A stretch of 64,000 nucleotides of DNA, taken from contig JBAMJV010001396.1 of assembly GCA_037951105.1 (NCBI GenBank), positions 1-64,000 of the forward strand, given 5' to 3'. This document shows, in pieces, positions 53,701 to 64,000 of the stretch. Within the stretch, counting starts at the first letter, position 1, and each line of letters opens with the position of its first letter. The stretch comes from Echinarachnius parma. Taxonomy: Eukaryota > Echinodermata > Echinoidea > Clypeasteroida > Echinarachniidae. Made by a program: the position numbers and the translations under genes. Below the pieces are notes generated by a model. The model did not search any database. It saw nothing but the letters and a program-made list of their open reading frames with translations, and was not told the DNA's origin.

Positions 53701-56611
53701 TATTAATGAACCAATTGGCCCATATTCTGAAGTCTAATTCATCAAGACTTTCAATTCAGTCACAACTTAGCTAGTATGGGCAAATGATCTAGATATCAGA
53801 GATCTAGCCCTCGTATGTGATCATATTAAGTTGTTGTATATATGAGGTGGGAATACATGTATGTATAAAATTGTAATACATAATCACATTTTCCATACAA
53901 ATAGTACAATATCACAAAAATATGCCGAAATCTAGCACTTACATCGAAAGCGGGTCGCTAGGTACGTCATGAGTAGATATGCGATGAGAACACCTGCGTC
54001 CTGCCCTATAACAACTGTAAACAAAAGAGAAATAAATAAATATAAGAGATATATTATGATATTTTTATTTATAATAGTCATAAATTTCGAATGACAATTG
54101 TTATTGTAAAGAATTTACCATTATTGTCAATGACGTAGCGTGGACATGCTGACCGGGGTGCACGCCATTTTTTTAAAGGGAGGGGTCAGATCATATGTAT
54201 CTTTTTAAACTTTATTATTTACACTTGTTTTATTTTGTATTTTTGTCAAATTATTCTACACCTCCTTTATAGTTAGGACGCTGACATTCTTGTTTTGTTG
54301 TGAATGCAATAATTATAATGAGCTTACGTTTTTCATTGTCCGAGAATTCTCTTAGGAACCCGTCGTTGCCGTTGGTCATGTGAAGGCGATAGGTCAAGTT
54401 GTGAATCCCTGGTTGAACTCCATCACGACTCTGATTATGACCACAGTTGGTGAGATGAGCGAACCACCATCCCGGCTCGGAGGCATCGGAGAAGTCAATC
54501 GAGCCACGGCAGACCAGCATCTGAATATTGAGCAAAAGGAACAAAGGGAAAAGCATGCACTTTCATATCAATAACAATAACCATTATGGACAAACAAAAT
54601 GTGACTGGAATCGGTGCAAGTGGTTTCAGCAATGAATAACAATTATCGGATATCTTCGTTTTACTAAGACATAATAGCTAAATTAGAAAACAAATTATTG
54701 TTTAGTTTTGTTTCGAGGCGTAATTATAATAGTCTCTTAAATTTCATGACCGTAATATCGCACATCATTATAATATATATAATATATACGTAGATACATG
54801 TTTTTTATTGACAATTGCTACTCGTATTCCGACAGCTAATTTGTGTGCAATTCTACAATCAAATACTGGCTGGACCATAAACAATAATTCCAATATAGAA
54901 CGAAAAATATGAATGTAAAAGTAATAATTATCTGAATAAATAGCCTACATTAGGGCCATCGTCCGTGGTCTCTATCTTGCAGTCATGGTCAGTGTTTCCA
55001 GTAAGTTCAATGTTGTGTCGTAGGTCCTCTACTCTCAGTTTTTGCTGACAGGTCTGGAAAAGGAAGGGGGAGTGAGTATTAAAGACAGAGTGAGAGAGGG
55101 GTAGGTATGCATCAAAGGTGAAATCTAGACATAGCACATTTTCTTTAATGATTTTTACAATGAAACATGTGAAAAGATATTCATTACTCATTCATAAGTA
55201 GCGCAGAAAGACAAGGTGATCAATTACTGTAATGTACACTTTAATCACAAAGATAATCATTATTAATTGTTTCGAAGTATAGACTTAACCACCAACTTTT
55301 AATAATTCCATATTAAGCAATACTTTCTATGGTAGATCAATATTAAAGCAAACTACATATTAATAAAGTTTACACGACAAAATACTTGATTCAAAATGTT
55401 TTGGTTATGATTATGGAAGAAAATTATAGTATTTGAGGACCGAATGTTCTTACCAGTGTTTCTTCATTCGGTCTGATTGAAGCCCACTGGGAAGCGCTGT
55501 CATCAAATAACACGAGGCGGTAGCAACAGTAGTCCTGAAGATGAACCGATATTTAGTAGAAAATTCTATTTAAAAATAATGATAAATAATGAAGATGGTG
55601 GCTACTTATATAGCGCATGTTCCGTTAATTAAGTTTAGGTGATGTAAAGAATTACAAAAACTCATACAAATTAGAAAAAACGAAAACAAACAAGAAAATC
55701 AATGTACACATTCAACAAATAATAACGGACACAATTATTATATGGTGTGAGGAGTCGGTTGAAAAGCTGTACAGTATGTGTTTTACTAGCCTGATTTGTG
55801 ATAAAGTTTCTTCTGAAAATTTTGTTCCCACATTGGTGACTCAAGGGTTTTAAACTTTATTACAATATTTTAATTATTTGTATCCGCCAAATACAAGAGA
55901 GAAAAAGCATATAATTCTTGGAAAACTGAATACAACATTTTACATCAAATTAATGAAGGCACGAATTACACATAAAAGTACAGTTTGTTTAGTATTGAAC
56001 TTGTTGAACTTACAGAGGGGTAGCGGATCTCGTACTCCAAAACATTTTCTCCTCCGTTGCCGAAGAAAAAGTTGTCAAGAAATACGAAATCCTGCATAAA
56101 TGAAAATTAAGACAATTCTATAAAACAACACTATTCAACGGTATTTTAGTTTGTTATTCATTGTTAAATATTTATATTTCACTAAAGCTTAACAGTGTTT
56201 GGCCTATAGTATAGTTTTATAAAGTGTCTAATATAGAGCAAATCCTTGGATTTTTTTTACAAATTCGTATTACATTTTTAAAAAGATATAAATCAACTCA
56301 CACTTAAAACTCTATTGCATAAATCAATTGAAATAACAAATCAAAGGTTATGCCTATATCATGTTAAACGTGTTTACATGAGTATTATGTAAGCAATATA
56401 CATAAAAGATGTCGTTCGCGACAGAATACATAGCTGACTCAACAACATATATCATCATTTGCTTTGCTTTCGCTGTTTAATTTTGATTTTAAATATTTAA
56501 ACATCTGACCTGGTCCGAGTCGATTTGTCCATGTTTTACCTTGGCTTCAGACATGTTAGCGAGTAACAAGCCCAAAGCAAGGAAAACCACGAAAGCCTTG
56601 AATCCGTCCAT
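42741..56611 (-). CDS. TMEM145: TMEM145/GPR180-family seven-transmembrane protein with a 712-aa modular cytoplasmic tail, 24 exons, 1149 aa
   Basis: Exons in order: 56510-56611, 56014-56091, 55454-55534, 54949-55053, 54328-54520, 53943-54014, 53448-53597, 53021-53099, 52350-52519, 51725-51881, 51203-51326, 50557-50703, 49815-50141, 49270-49515, 49005-49061, 48478-48534, 48101-48169, 47392-47637, 46920-47033, 46078-46149, 45182-45652, 44679-44804, 43192-43299, 42741-42839 (TAG). All phases agree (3450 nt). Residues 1-437 follow TMEM145: signal peptide, DFVFLDNFFF, DYCCYRLVLFDDSASQW, GWWFAHLTNCG, LHMTNG, LLSNGFSVTR, FYTPFAAFFGIWF and LTRPTSSNKRFPF, with seven hydrophobic helices (GpcrRhopsn4-type domain). 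Family members are poorly understood membrane proteins. The tail (438-1149) is rich in Pro, Ser, Thr, Lys and Ala with no domain I recognise; all tail exons are phase 0, so any can be skipped without frameshift. Joining tail to receptor rests on splice phase only. Confidence 0.85.
43192..43299 (-). CDS. Tail exon with RKEPSCRRFPRP module (copy 2)
   Basis: 36 codons starting KPRKEPSCRRFPRPGTPGDA. The first 14 residues match copy 1 apart from P for T at position 2, and the DAN motif after it is also kept. The module is basic with one cysteine. Confidence 0.75.
43543..44581. mobile_element. hAT-type element between the RKEPSCRRFPRP exons
   Basis: Starts CAGGGGCGTCGATCACGG and ends AAATCGACGCCCTTG; flanks CACTGACG and GACTGACG (7 of 8 match). 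It contains long G and C runs and internal direct repeats (GGATATTACAAATCCCAAAG at about 43967 and 44192). Confidence 0.88.
44679..44804 (-). CDS. Tail exon with RKEPSCRRFPRP module (copy 1)
   Basis: 42 codons starting KTRKEPSCRRFPRPETITDA. Homologous to the exon at 43192-43299 and separated from it by a 1-kb hAT-type insertion. Phase 0 both sides. Confidence 0.75.
45182..45652 (-). CDS. Large Ser/Thr/Lys-rich tail exon (157 aa)
   Basis: VPLSPASSCSSVASLSDFDL at its start; internal near-repeat TKAWAAETSV / NKAWTAEPAR; basic VVKRFPYPGHAKRAP; many S/T-P sites. Open over 471 nt with acceptor TATGCAG and donor GTACAG. A 187-aa open frame exists on the opposite strand, but it lacks splice logic and is treated as an antisense shadow. 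Confidence 0.75.
46390..46700 (-). repeat. Dispersed repeat B, copy 3
   Basis: AGGGATCTAGTAACTTAAAG, GATCTGATATGTCCACAAAG and GTAGACAGTTTAACATCTGA are the reverse of the other copies. It lies in an intron of the TMEM145-like gene. Confidence 0.72.
46723..46879. mobile_element. 157-bp hAT-like MITE
   Basis: 14-bp TIRs CAGGGGCCGCGGAA / TTCCGCGGCCCCTG with GCAGCCCCC / GTCAGCCCCCTCA inner repeats. The flanks match only partly (AAGGTATG versus GTACTATG). Confidence 0.75.
47781..47808 (-). pseudogene. Relic copy of the VTIINETK tail exon start
   Basis: An AG acceptor followed by GTTACTATCATCATTGAG, nearly identical to the start of the exon at 48101-48169, but an in-frame TAA follows within three codons and the rest is lost. 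A broken tandem exon copy. Confidence 0.6.
48478..48534 (-). CDS. Tail mini-exon CNPPKDGFGTFC (copy 2)
   Basis: 19 codons, CNPPKDGFGTFCVERPEAE. Aligns without gaps to the previous mini-exon (C, PPK, G, G, FCV identical), so the pair arose by tandem exon duplication and both copies stayed coding. Confidence 0.75.
49005..49061 (-). CDS. Tail mini-exon CEPPKGGYGMFC (copy 1)
   Basis: 19 codons, CEPPKGGYGMFCVTNTQTK. With the next exon it defines a repeated module C-x-PPK-x-G-(Y/F)-G-x-FCV. Both are exactly 57 nt, phase 0, with good splice sites. Confidence 0.75.
50880..51060. repeat. Polypurine GGAGGAGGGG tract
   Basis: Purine-only for most of 180 nt, in an intron between the 7TM and tail parts of the TMEM145-like gene. 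On the transcribed sense it is a long polypyrimidine tract ahead of the next exon (acceptor side). Confidence 0.9.
51203..54014 (-). CDS. TMEM145-like seven-transmembrane block (six exons)
   Basis: Residues 187-437. Helices by hydrophobicity: DAGVLIAYLLMTYLATRF; HIMFQLFYLSLVLQTTSLLL; CLSGVLFASMLLLLSNGFSV; ALIFGALYLASYLAMSVY; SIVATSGIVGINIVGFYITV; FYTPFAAFFGIWFCVEPLLI; AVVLATTFLGHAFFLFL. It ends with the family signature TRPTSSNKRFPFPAN. Exon phases here are mixed (1, 1, 1, 2, 1, 2, 0), unlike the uniformly phase-0 tail that follows. Confidence 0.88.
52576..52682 (-). pseudogene. Relic copy of TM4 exon of the TMEM145-like gene
   Basis: About 105 nt upstream (in transcript sense) of exon 52350-52519 and clearly related to it: LNGFTKGLIFGALYQAM versus LKGFSRALIFGALYLAS, then a deletion and a shifted DPRDVT counterpart. 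No intact acceptor, and the frame is broken by the deletion. Confidence 0.7.
54328..56611 (-). CDS. TMEM145-like ectodomain block (five exons): signal peptide and cysteine-containing N-terminus
   Basis: Residues 1-186. MDGFKAFVVFLALGLLLANM is a signal peptide ending near MSEA-K. DYCCYRLVLFDDSASQW matches the CC-x-x-x-L-x-F-D-D-x-S-Q-W motif of TMEM145. The fifth exon holds the W-W-x-x-x-x-x-x-x-CG and MTNG-x-(F)-x-x-x-FS-x-(N/D)E motifs that end the ectodomain in this family. Candidate N-glycosylation sequons NQS and NLT are in that exon. Lumenal or extracellular by analogy. Confidence 0.88.
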
Positions 56612-56947
56612 GTTTCTCGAGTTGCAAGCTTGATGCTTACTTCTAAAAAAAAAAACGATTTTTAAGGATAATTCTCAAAACCAACTGCAAGCAGGTTTAA
56701 GTGCTGTCAGAAAGCCGATAATTAGCATAAACTGATACAAACAGTAGTCAGCGAGCATAATGAGGGGTTTGTTTAAGTTTCATGATTTGCATGCAGCAGT
56801 TACCAAGAATACGCGCATATATGACGTAACAATACTACGCGCATCAGTATACGCAGTTACGTAACAATTCAAATGATTACATTTAGCAGGTGTGTCATTA
56901 ATTTGTACGAATGAAGTTATCAATGACGCAACAATATAATGCGCGCA

Positions 56948-57183
56948 TAACGCAATGACTAAACAATTATTAATTACTGTACCAGACGTCGTACTGAGCT
57001 TCCAGTGCCCCGTTTCATAAAACACTTGCAATTGTTGTAAGTGTCCAATTATTGTAACTACCATGGCAACAGCTGAAATGCTCCATGCTGATTGGCTGTT
57101 GACCTAATAGTTGCAATGAATAGTCAACGCAATGATGAAACAATTATTCATTACTGTACCAGACGTCGTACTGAGCTTCCAAA
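56948..57183. repeat. Direct repeat flanking a 120-bp insert
   Basis: ATTACTGTACCAGACGTCGT with surrounding sequence occurs at about 56975 and 57153. Between them is TTTCATAAAACACTTGCAAT... with its inverted partner, suggesting an inserted foldback piece. Confidence 0.65.
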
Positions 57184-57189
57184 TTGGTT

Positions 57190-58280
57190 GCTACGTCCTC
57201 TCTTACGTCTCTTCCTTTATCACAAACAGTTTCAAATAAATCATAAACACACATACACACACACATGAAAACATTTCAAACTCGCAAAAGACGTGGAGTG
57301 AGTAATTAATCAACACCAGTTAAGTACGATAAGCAGCTTTAAATAAGCAAATTATACACAAATAAACATACTTCGTACACATAAAGTAACTCAAAGAGAG
57401 GCATTGGCATAACATAATGTTTGAACAAATGTTGTACCATCGCCACGTTTATTTCAGGTGATTAATATCAGACAACCACTGATATGCTGAGAAAATGTCC
57501 AAAATACCAAAGACGATTAACTGCGGGTATAGCGTTTGTATGTACGTGTGTGTTTGTGTGTGTGTGCGTAAGCGCACGTGCTTGTGTGTGCGTGAACGTG
57601 TGTGAGGAATTGTCGTAGAGGTAGTTGATCTCCCTCTCATTATAATTGTTCGTTCGGGTAATTATCAATTATCAATTGAATATGATGACAAGTTTCTCCA
57701 ATGAGACACACTTCTAAAAATCAACGATACGAAATTATCACAGTAAAGTAGCATTAAACCTTTCAACATCAACTGGAATGCGAATGATATGTGTTTGATA
57801 GATATAGCTATTATGCAGCTTGGAATGTTGATACTTTAATCTGAATTGTCCTTGACAATGGTGTTGCAGTCGATACTTTAGATAGTAAAATTGTGTCAAG
57901 TTCCTTCATTCAGACAGACATCACAAACATCAATGCTACACATCACAGTATCATTATACAATTCGAAAAATGGAACGTTTGAAATGGTGCGTGTTTTTAA
58001 AAGCTGTAGGAATATGGTCGTTTAGCATTGATACTGAATTGATAACATTGATGGTGCTGCAGTCAATAAATAGTACACATTTTAAAAATACCAATACATG
58101 ACATGAGACCTACATCAACGATAATGTGCCGGTTTGCCAACACGGTGTTTTAAAATTGTCGCTGCCAGTCTCTATGACATCCCCCTATTAGGGAATGGAA
58201 AGTGGGAACACCACCTTAACAACAAATCCTCCCATTCGTATTTGGAATGAACTTGACCTAGATAGAACCCGTGGAACAGG
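57190..58280. other. No gene recognised
   Basis: AT-rich, with a TG-rich stretch near 57540-57600 and a GTGTTGCAGTCRATA-type word repeated at 57860 and 58050. Short Thr/His-rich frames are low complexity. Confidence 0.4.
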
Positions 58281-58289
58281 ATTTAGGAT

Positions 58290-59420
58290 TTCATCATCAA
58301 TCCTTGATCCCTTTAAGCATCATATGATCAATAGTGAGGAACGTTGATCTAGCATGTCTATAAGTGTTTATTCAATCCTTGATCCTGGTACGCACCAGTG
58401 GCTTAACGATGGACGTTGATCTATGTTTTTAACTCAATCCTCGATCCATTTATGCAGCAATGGCTCTTCAATGATTGACGTTCATCTAAGTGATATAGGT
58501 GTTAAATCAATCCTTGATCCATTTCCACAACAGTGGCTCTGCAGCGATGTATGTTGATCCACGTGTTTAATACATCCTTATTTTGTTACGCTCTGCAGCG
58601 GAGGACGTTGATATAGGATCAATCCAAAATCCGTTTACGTAGCAATGGTTCTACAGCGATGGACGATACTCTAGGTGTTAATTCAATTCATGATAAATTT
58701 ACCATGTTTACGTAGCCAAGGATTCTTAGGGAAGGACGTTGATCTAGGTGATATCTCAATCCTTGTCCTGCTCACCCAGCAATAGCCTTTAGTCAAGGCT
58801 CTATATGGCTTGGAGATTCTTTATGCGATCGCGAGCTAGCTAGCTGTGAGAGAGCTATATATCAGCGAGCGGGACTAACTGCTAACCCAGCAATGGCTCT
58901 ACATCGATGAACGTAAAGTTGATATACGTGTTTACACAGTTCTTGATCCGTCTACGCAGTAATGGAGATTGATTTACGTTTGACTAAATCCGTAATTTGA
59001 TACGCACTGCAGCTGCTCTGCACCTCCTCTACATCGAAGGACGTTGATCAAGGATCAATCCATGATCCATTTACGAAGCCAAGGATTCTTAGGGATGGAC
59101 GTTGAACTTCGTGCTTACTCAGTCTTTGATCTTCTTACGCAACAAAGGATCTACATCGATGGACGTAAGGTTGATATACGTGTTTACACAATTCTTGATC
59201 CGTCTACGCAGTAATGAACATTGATTTACGTTTTACTAAATCCTTAATTTGATACGCACTGCAGCTGCTCTGCACCTGCTCTGCATCGAATGACGTTGAT
59301 CAAGGATCCATCCATGATCCATGTACGTAGCCAAGGATTCTTAGGGATGGACGTTGAACTTCGTGTTTACTCAGTCCTTGATCTTCTTACGCAGCAATGG
59401 CTCTACAACGATGGACGTTG
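58290..59420. repeat. Minisatellite with higher-order 252-bp repeat
   Basis: Basic units of about 75-80 bp contain AATCCTTGATCC, GCAGCAATGGCTCTACA and CGATGGACGTTGATCTA. The last two blocks (about 58892-59145 and 59147-59400) are near-identical 252-bp higher-order units. The short ORFs here are not genes. Confidence 0.82.
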
Positions 59421-59881
59421 AGAACACGACACAGGAGATTCCCGATAGCACGCCGCATATCCTGAAGATCGGCGAAAAGGATCCCAGCACATCGTAAAGG
59501 TGACCTGTTTGAAAGTCCGATTGATGAAGAACTTGATGTGGTGTTGCATAAAGAAATGCGATTTAACCTCAAAGTTGAGATTAAACAAAAGTCACTTAAT
59601 TCGCGCATTTGAGCAAATAATTTTGCGCATTTAGGCAAATTTTCTTAATTGCGTTTAATCGCAACTCTTTATGCAACACCCCTGGTACGCTTACTAAATT
59701 TCTAATTTATTTGTTTAGCCTGACTATTCTTCTTATTTGAATGATTTCATGGTAATAAAACGCAAAACAAACATTGATCATAAAGACTATTATGGTCTAG
59801 CAGGTCGCATTACGTTTAGTATTCCATCATTTAACCAATATGTCTATGATTAATAGTGAATATATTACTCATTGCGGATAT

Positions 59882-60675
59882 AAACCGAACACAAAAAGTA
59901 ACTTCACCCCTAAGCAATTGCCCATAATTTCATGACCAAGAATCGTTTCAAGATTTCGTCTTGCCAATATATCCATATGGTAGTTAGGAAAACAATGTGT
60001 AAAAATAAGAGGTAACCATTAATCCATGGTTGAGTGAGCACACATTACAGAAAAAATAGTCATATTTCAAAATTCGCAAAAGTTTTATCATCATTACAAA
60101 TTATTGAGAGTTGGAAAATTAAAAAATGCACTGTTTTACAATTGCAATTTATGCATGTTACCACATGTGCCATCAACAAATCTAAATGAATGGAATATCA
60201 AACAGTATTGTTTCATAAACCATGATCAATGCATTCCGCCACATGTGCGGATTCACAACAATGTACAGGCACGCGCAATACCTTGTGACTTTTGGATTGG
60301 GTCATTTTGTCTTTAATCTGTGCTCATTCGGCCATAAAGTAATGAATATCTCTGATTTTCGCACATATCGAACATAACCACTGTGCCAATATTGTGGTAA
60401 GATGACATCTTGAAACAATAATCGGTTATGAAATTATGGGCAATAGACCGCTTCTGTAATGTATGCAAATAATATGCGTATGACGTCAGACTCCCCGTTG
60501 GCAAGCTTAACAATAGTAACTAGGTCCGGCAAGCTCCGGCAAACTAAGCTTGCCGGACCTAGTTACTATTGTTAAGCTTACCAACGGGGAGTCTTACGTC
60601 ATACGCATATTATTTGCATACATTACAGAAGCGGTCTATTGCTTAGGGGTGAAGTTACTTTTTGTGTTCGGTTTA
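59882..60675. mobile_element. 794-bp TIR element containing the 60.5-kb palindrome
   Basis: Inverted ends of about 37 bp (AACTTCACCCCTAAGCAAT and its inverse GCTTAGGGGTGAAGTT). The region between the left TIR and the palindrome is AT-rich with no gene. Confidence 0.75.
60440..60642. mobile_element. 203-bp near-perfect palindrome, core of a larger TIR element
   Basis: Arms 60440-60533 and 60548-60642 pair almost base for base (CGCTTCTGTAATGTATGCAA and its inverse). An outer pair, ACCGAACACAAAAAGTAACT at 59886 and its inverse at 60655, extends the element to about 59882-60675. Confidence 0.87.
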
Positions 60676-60916
60676 GTATCGGAAATAATATCGCTAGTGA
60701 TATTCGTTTGTCTCGCAATGTATGGTCAACATGGAATCATATGTCTATGATTGATGCGCGAATGTTACACTTATCCAAGCTGTTATAAATCAAATTCTTA
60801 AATATATCTACCCGAAATATGTTGTAACACTGACTATTTTTAGCAATTTGAGTAAAGAGATTAATAAATTGAATACAAAACCAAAGAAGCCAATTGTTTT
60901 AACTAGATGCTATTCA

Positions 60917-63210
60917 TCATGATTTATTCCACGCACCTACCACCCATCCACTGACAATGATGACGATCCCACTGAGTAGAAAGGCGTAGGACATGGACCC
61001 AGAAAAGTGTTCCTCCTTCACAGTTAACGCTATAGCAGCGAAGTAGCTCGAGGTCGCCCCGTATAAACCGAGCTCGACGAAGAAAGACGCAACGACGAGG
61101 TGCGTGAGTGTCGTCCCCGCGGAGAACGCGAAGACAGAGACCGCAGTGATCCCGAGGTTGGCAGCGTGCATGTGCGGCGAAAGCGTCGGCCATTTATACA
61201 GGAGACCGGCGGCAAGCAATCGACCGAGAAGAGCCCCAACGGCGCCCACAATAGCAACGTAGACGGCAGCGCTCTCGTCTATCCCCATAGACACGGCCGC
61301 TGGGACCATATAGATGACGCAGCCGACATAAGCGCATTCAAAGAGGGCTTGGCAAGGGAGGAAGACGAATGCGAAAAGGGGCTCTTTCTTGAGCGATTTT
61401 AAATCCAACGCGACTGAGAGGAAGTCGAGAATCTTCTTCATCTTCGTTCGCTCGTCTGTCTCACAAAGATTTGCCGTTACTTCATTGGAAGACCGTCCCT
61501 CTAACCGACCAATTGATTTCCTCTCTCGTTTCAAGCTGCTCTGAAGTTTGTGTTCCCGGAGAAGCGTCTCCTTTTCCGAGGTATCAGCCGTGCAATCGTC
61601 CGCAATGTCGTCGTTTACTATATACTTTTGCTGGACCTCGTCTAATTCTATTTCTACCGGTTTTGACTCTGTATTCCTCTCGAGTGGACACCTCGTAGCC
61701 GAACTCGAACTAGATCCAGACTTAGATGTCTTCAGCTTGTCCTCTACTTTGTCGTCCGCTTTCTGTTGCTGCCGAATAAGAGTGTTCGGGTCCAGCACTC
61801 TTGTGTATTCTGCGTTGTACGGGGGCTTCATAACTGCCCCAATGGGCACGCAGTGCAGAAGACTAGCACCTAGGACCAAGATCGCACCCCTGGGTCCATA
61901 TGCCTTCAGGCAGAGTACGGTGAAGTAAGCAAATACGCTGGCGCCCAAGTCGTTTCCCAGTTGACTGACTGTTTCGGCCACGCCGAAGGCTGGACCCGGG
62001 AAGTGCTTGAATAATGTGAACGTCGAAATCTGTCGGATCGGCGCCATGAAACATCCTGGAAGAATAAACGATAAACAAAACATTTCAAGTACAGGTCTTT
62101 CGAGAGTTGGAAGCAATGAAAGAAGGCGGACAAATAAATTAACTAACAATGATAAAGACAGCATGTAGGAGTTCCCACTTGCAAAAACAAAAATGTATGC
62201 ACCATATTAAATCATTCCTTTTTTAAAACAGGGTCTAAATATATTATGTACTAATCTTACGTAATATGTACTGACAAAGGATCCTATATATTAGACACAA
62301 TGTCTTATAATTAACAAATCGGTCCTCTGACCATGACATTCACTTTAAATGGAAAGGTTTATCGAGAGAGACTGAGTGTACTTATTATTTATTACCTGTC
62401 AGTAGAAGGGTGATAAGCATGGTAGTTTTGGTCTCTGTGAAAGCAGTTGCCACCATGCACACTCCAGCAAAGAGTCCGCATACCATTGCTACGTCCCGAC
62501 CAGCAAACCACTTCGTCAAGATATTACCAAGTGGACCTGAACAAAAGTAACGGAATCCGAACCGATTGAAACACGTTCTTCACTCCATATCTGAAGAGAG
62601 CGACGATGAGGACAATTTTTTATCTTTCTTCCATTAAATAGTTATTTGTTTCTTATGTTATTTCACAAGCATCTATGTTTGAGATGGCCTGGACGGGAAG
62701 ACGAAAATTCCTTATCAATTCTTAGATTAAGTAAGAAAGTTACTTAACATTTAGCTAGGCTGAGAACTTTACTTATCTCATAGTAAACGGTTACTTCAGT
62801 AAAACTTAATCTTAATGTAATTTTTAAAGACATTATCACATCAACATTTTGGTAAGATTTTCAGTTGATGAATAATTGAATCCCAATTTTGGCTGAGTAA
62901 TTTACTTCAGCCAAATATTAAGCGTACTGCTTAAATGTTGATGTATGGAATTGAATACCATCCCTGGACTATGTACAGTGGAGGGGAGATACTCACACCC
63001 GAGATATATCATGGCCATTTGCAAGGACACGATGGATCCGGTCGACGCGTAGTTGGCATCGAGCTGGAAGACGAGTGACGGGAGGAGCACCGACAGCGAC
63101 TTGGGAATGCCTTGAAGGAAGATGTGAAGCATAAACTTGGCGAGGAGCACCACCCGATGCCACTTGGTATCTCCGCCATCCATCCGAGGCGCGCGTTTTG
63201 GTTCCGACAT
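60917..63210 (-). CDS. SLC16-like monocarboxylate transporter family protein, 3 exons, 497 aa
   Basis: Major facilitator carrier of the plasma membrane; SLC16 members move lactate, pyruvate, aromatic amino acids or thyroid hormone, usually with H+. Exons: 62997-63210, 62396-62536, 60917-62055 (TGA); phases join exactly (1494 nt). Seen: short N-terminus with DGG before TM1, FLQGIPKSLSVLLPSLVFQL, GCPLGNILTKWFAGRD after TM2, TFTLFKHFPGPAFGVAETVS in the place of the SLC16 TM5 motif, AYGPRGAILVLGASLL, then a 150-residue charged cytoplasmic loop (about 196-344, with a Ser run) splitting two six-helix halves, and a very short C-terminus (GAWNKS). The classical DGGWGW motif of TM1 is degenerate, so the substrate is uncertain. 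AATAAA overlaps the last codons. Confidence 0.9.
62396..62536 (-). CDS. SLC16-like exon 2 (TM2-TM4)
   Basis: 47 residues: PLGNILTKWFAGRDVAMVCG and AFTETKTTMLITLLLTG. AG acceptor after a pyrimidine tract and a GTAATA donor. The PLG-x-x-L-x-x-(R/K)-(F/W) motif is typical of the TM2-TM3 loop of MFS carriers. Confidence 0.88.
62997..63210 (-). CDS. SLC16-like exon 1 (start, TM1-TM2)
   Basis: 71 codons plus one base. MSEPKRAPRMDGGDTKWHRV leads into TM1. Donor GTGAGT was chosen over an overlapping upstream GT because it gives LGCPLGNIL with the correct phase. The ATG sits in a short 5' UTR with an overlapping frame that is not conserved. Confidence 0.88.
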
Positions 63211-63339
63211 TCTGAATGACTTAATTGACTTAAGCCGTCGCTGGGATGTGCGATGGATTCTGCTTCAAGACTGATTGCCACGTCTTCCGGTCTTCTGCCA
63301 GTCTTTCGGCCTTGATCAGAGAGACATTCTGAATACATG

Positions 63340-64000
63340 AATAATATTGATTCGTTTGAAACGATTGATTTATTTATTGGTATTGTATTTGTATAGTAGC
63401 TCCCTCAATGACATTGAATATTGGTTATTAAAGAACCCTCTCCATAGATACCTTTAGTGTACATTTGGTGTACACTAATCTAACGTAGATGCAATTTGTT
63501 ATTTCTTCGTTCAAGAATGTATGAGGTGATATATTCAAACATCCCCGCTGAGCTCAATCACAGTTACCATTCATGAAATTGTCATCGCTGTTATCAGGTT
63601 ATCACACTACACTGAGATCTATATGCAAATTGGGATGAGCTCCACGGATCAGAGAGCAGCAAATTAAAAGGATTATGAACGTCCTTCAGAAATAATTAGC
63701 TTTACTAGGGGAGCTCTCAATCAACAGTGAGACATTTGGTGTACATATACTATAGGCTAAGATCATTTCTATTAGTGATTTCTTTGTTCAAGCAAATGAG
63801 GTGAGGTGAGGTGATATATTCATTCATCTCCCGCTGTGCAATAGAAACTTCTGCAATTCTACGCAAGTTCAGAGTGGTTGTATGTTTATCTAAAAGCACC
63901 GCTGTCATGACATGCTACTAATGTATATGTAGTGAAATTCTGCTCAGCACACTTCAGTTTATTTATTCAGCATTTTATAAAATAAACAAATTAAAGGGAT
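63340..64000. other. Upstream region of the SLC16-like gene with diverged direct repeat
   Basis: 63440-63560 and 63708-63840 share ACATTTGGTGTACA, TTCTTYGTTCAAG and GAGGTGATATATTCA. No further coding exon found. Confidence 0.55.

Noticed and set aside
61100..61928. Plus-strand frames of 75-126 aa
   Set aside because: Antisense to the large SLC16-like exon.

Overview
The window is animal nuclear DNA: AT-rich, intron-rich, and packed with transposon debris. The three well-supported genes all lie on the minus strand. I rebuilt them exon by exon from conserved protein motifs, GT/AG splice sites and matching codon phase. Gene content, a CR1-like LINE with an (AATTG)n tail and many palindromic MITEs fit a marine invertebrate, most likely an echinoderm or other non-vertebrate deuterostome. 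That placement is an inference.

Layout. 1-6.2 kb: repeats and no recognised gene. 6228-6311: candidate first exon of a chromodomain (CBX-like) protein on the minus strand that would continue to the left, with a CpG-rich region upstream (6.4-7.3 kb). 7.7-12.9 kb: MITEs, palindromes and a tRNA-derived SINE fragment. 12976-35865: a complete PLAT-domain animal lipoxygenase (12 exons, 662 aa, all five iron ligands present) whose introns hold at least three LINE fragments and about ten foldback/TIR elements, several nested. 35.9-42.7 kb: repeats, including a triple-nested TTAA element and a hAT-type element with a perfect 8-bp target duplication. 42741-56611: a 24-exon gene whose first 437 residues are a TMEM145/GPR180-family seven-transmembrane protein and whose last 712 residues are an unfamiliar, low-complexity, modular tail made only of phase-0 exons. 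57-60.8 kb: a minisatellite with higher-order repeats and a long palindrome. 60917-63210: an SLC16-like (monocarboxylate transporter family) MFS carrier, 3 exons, 497 aa. 63.2-64 kb: its upstream region, with a diverged direct repeat.

There is no operon-like logic here; the genes are neighbours only. The most notable points are the chimeric-looking TMEM145-like protein with its repeated cysteine and arginine-rich mini-exons, recurrent partial exon duplications (three relics in two genes, plus two retained exon pairs), a superfamily of palindromic elements sharing TTAAAGGG ends, palindromes nested inside palindromes, and an array of the self-complementary word AAGCAATTGCTT.
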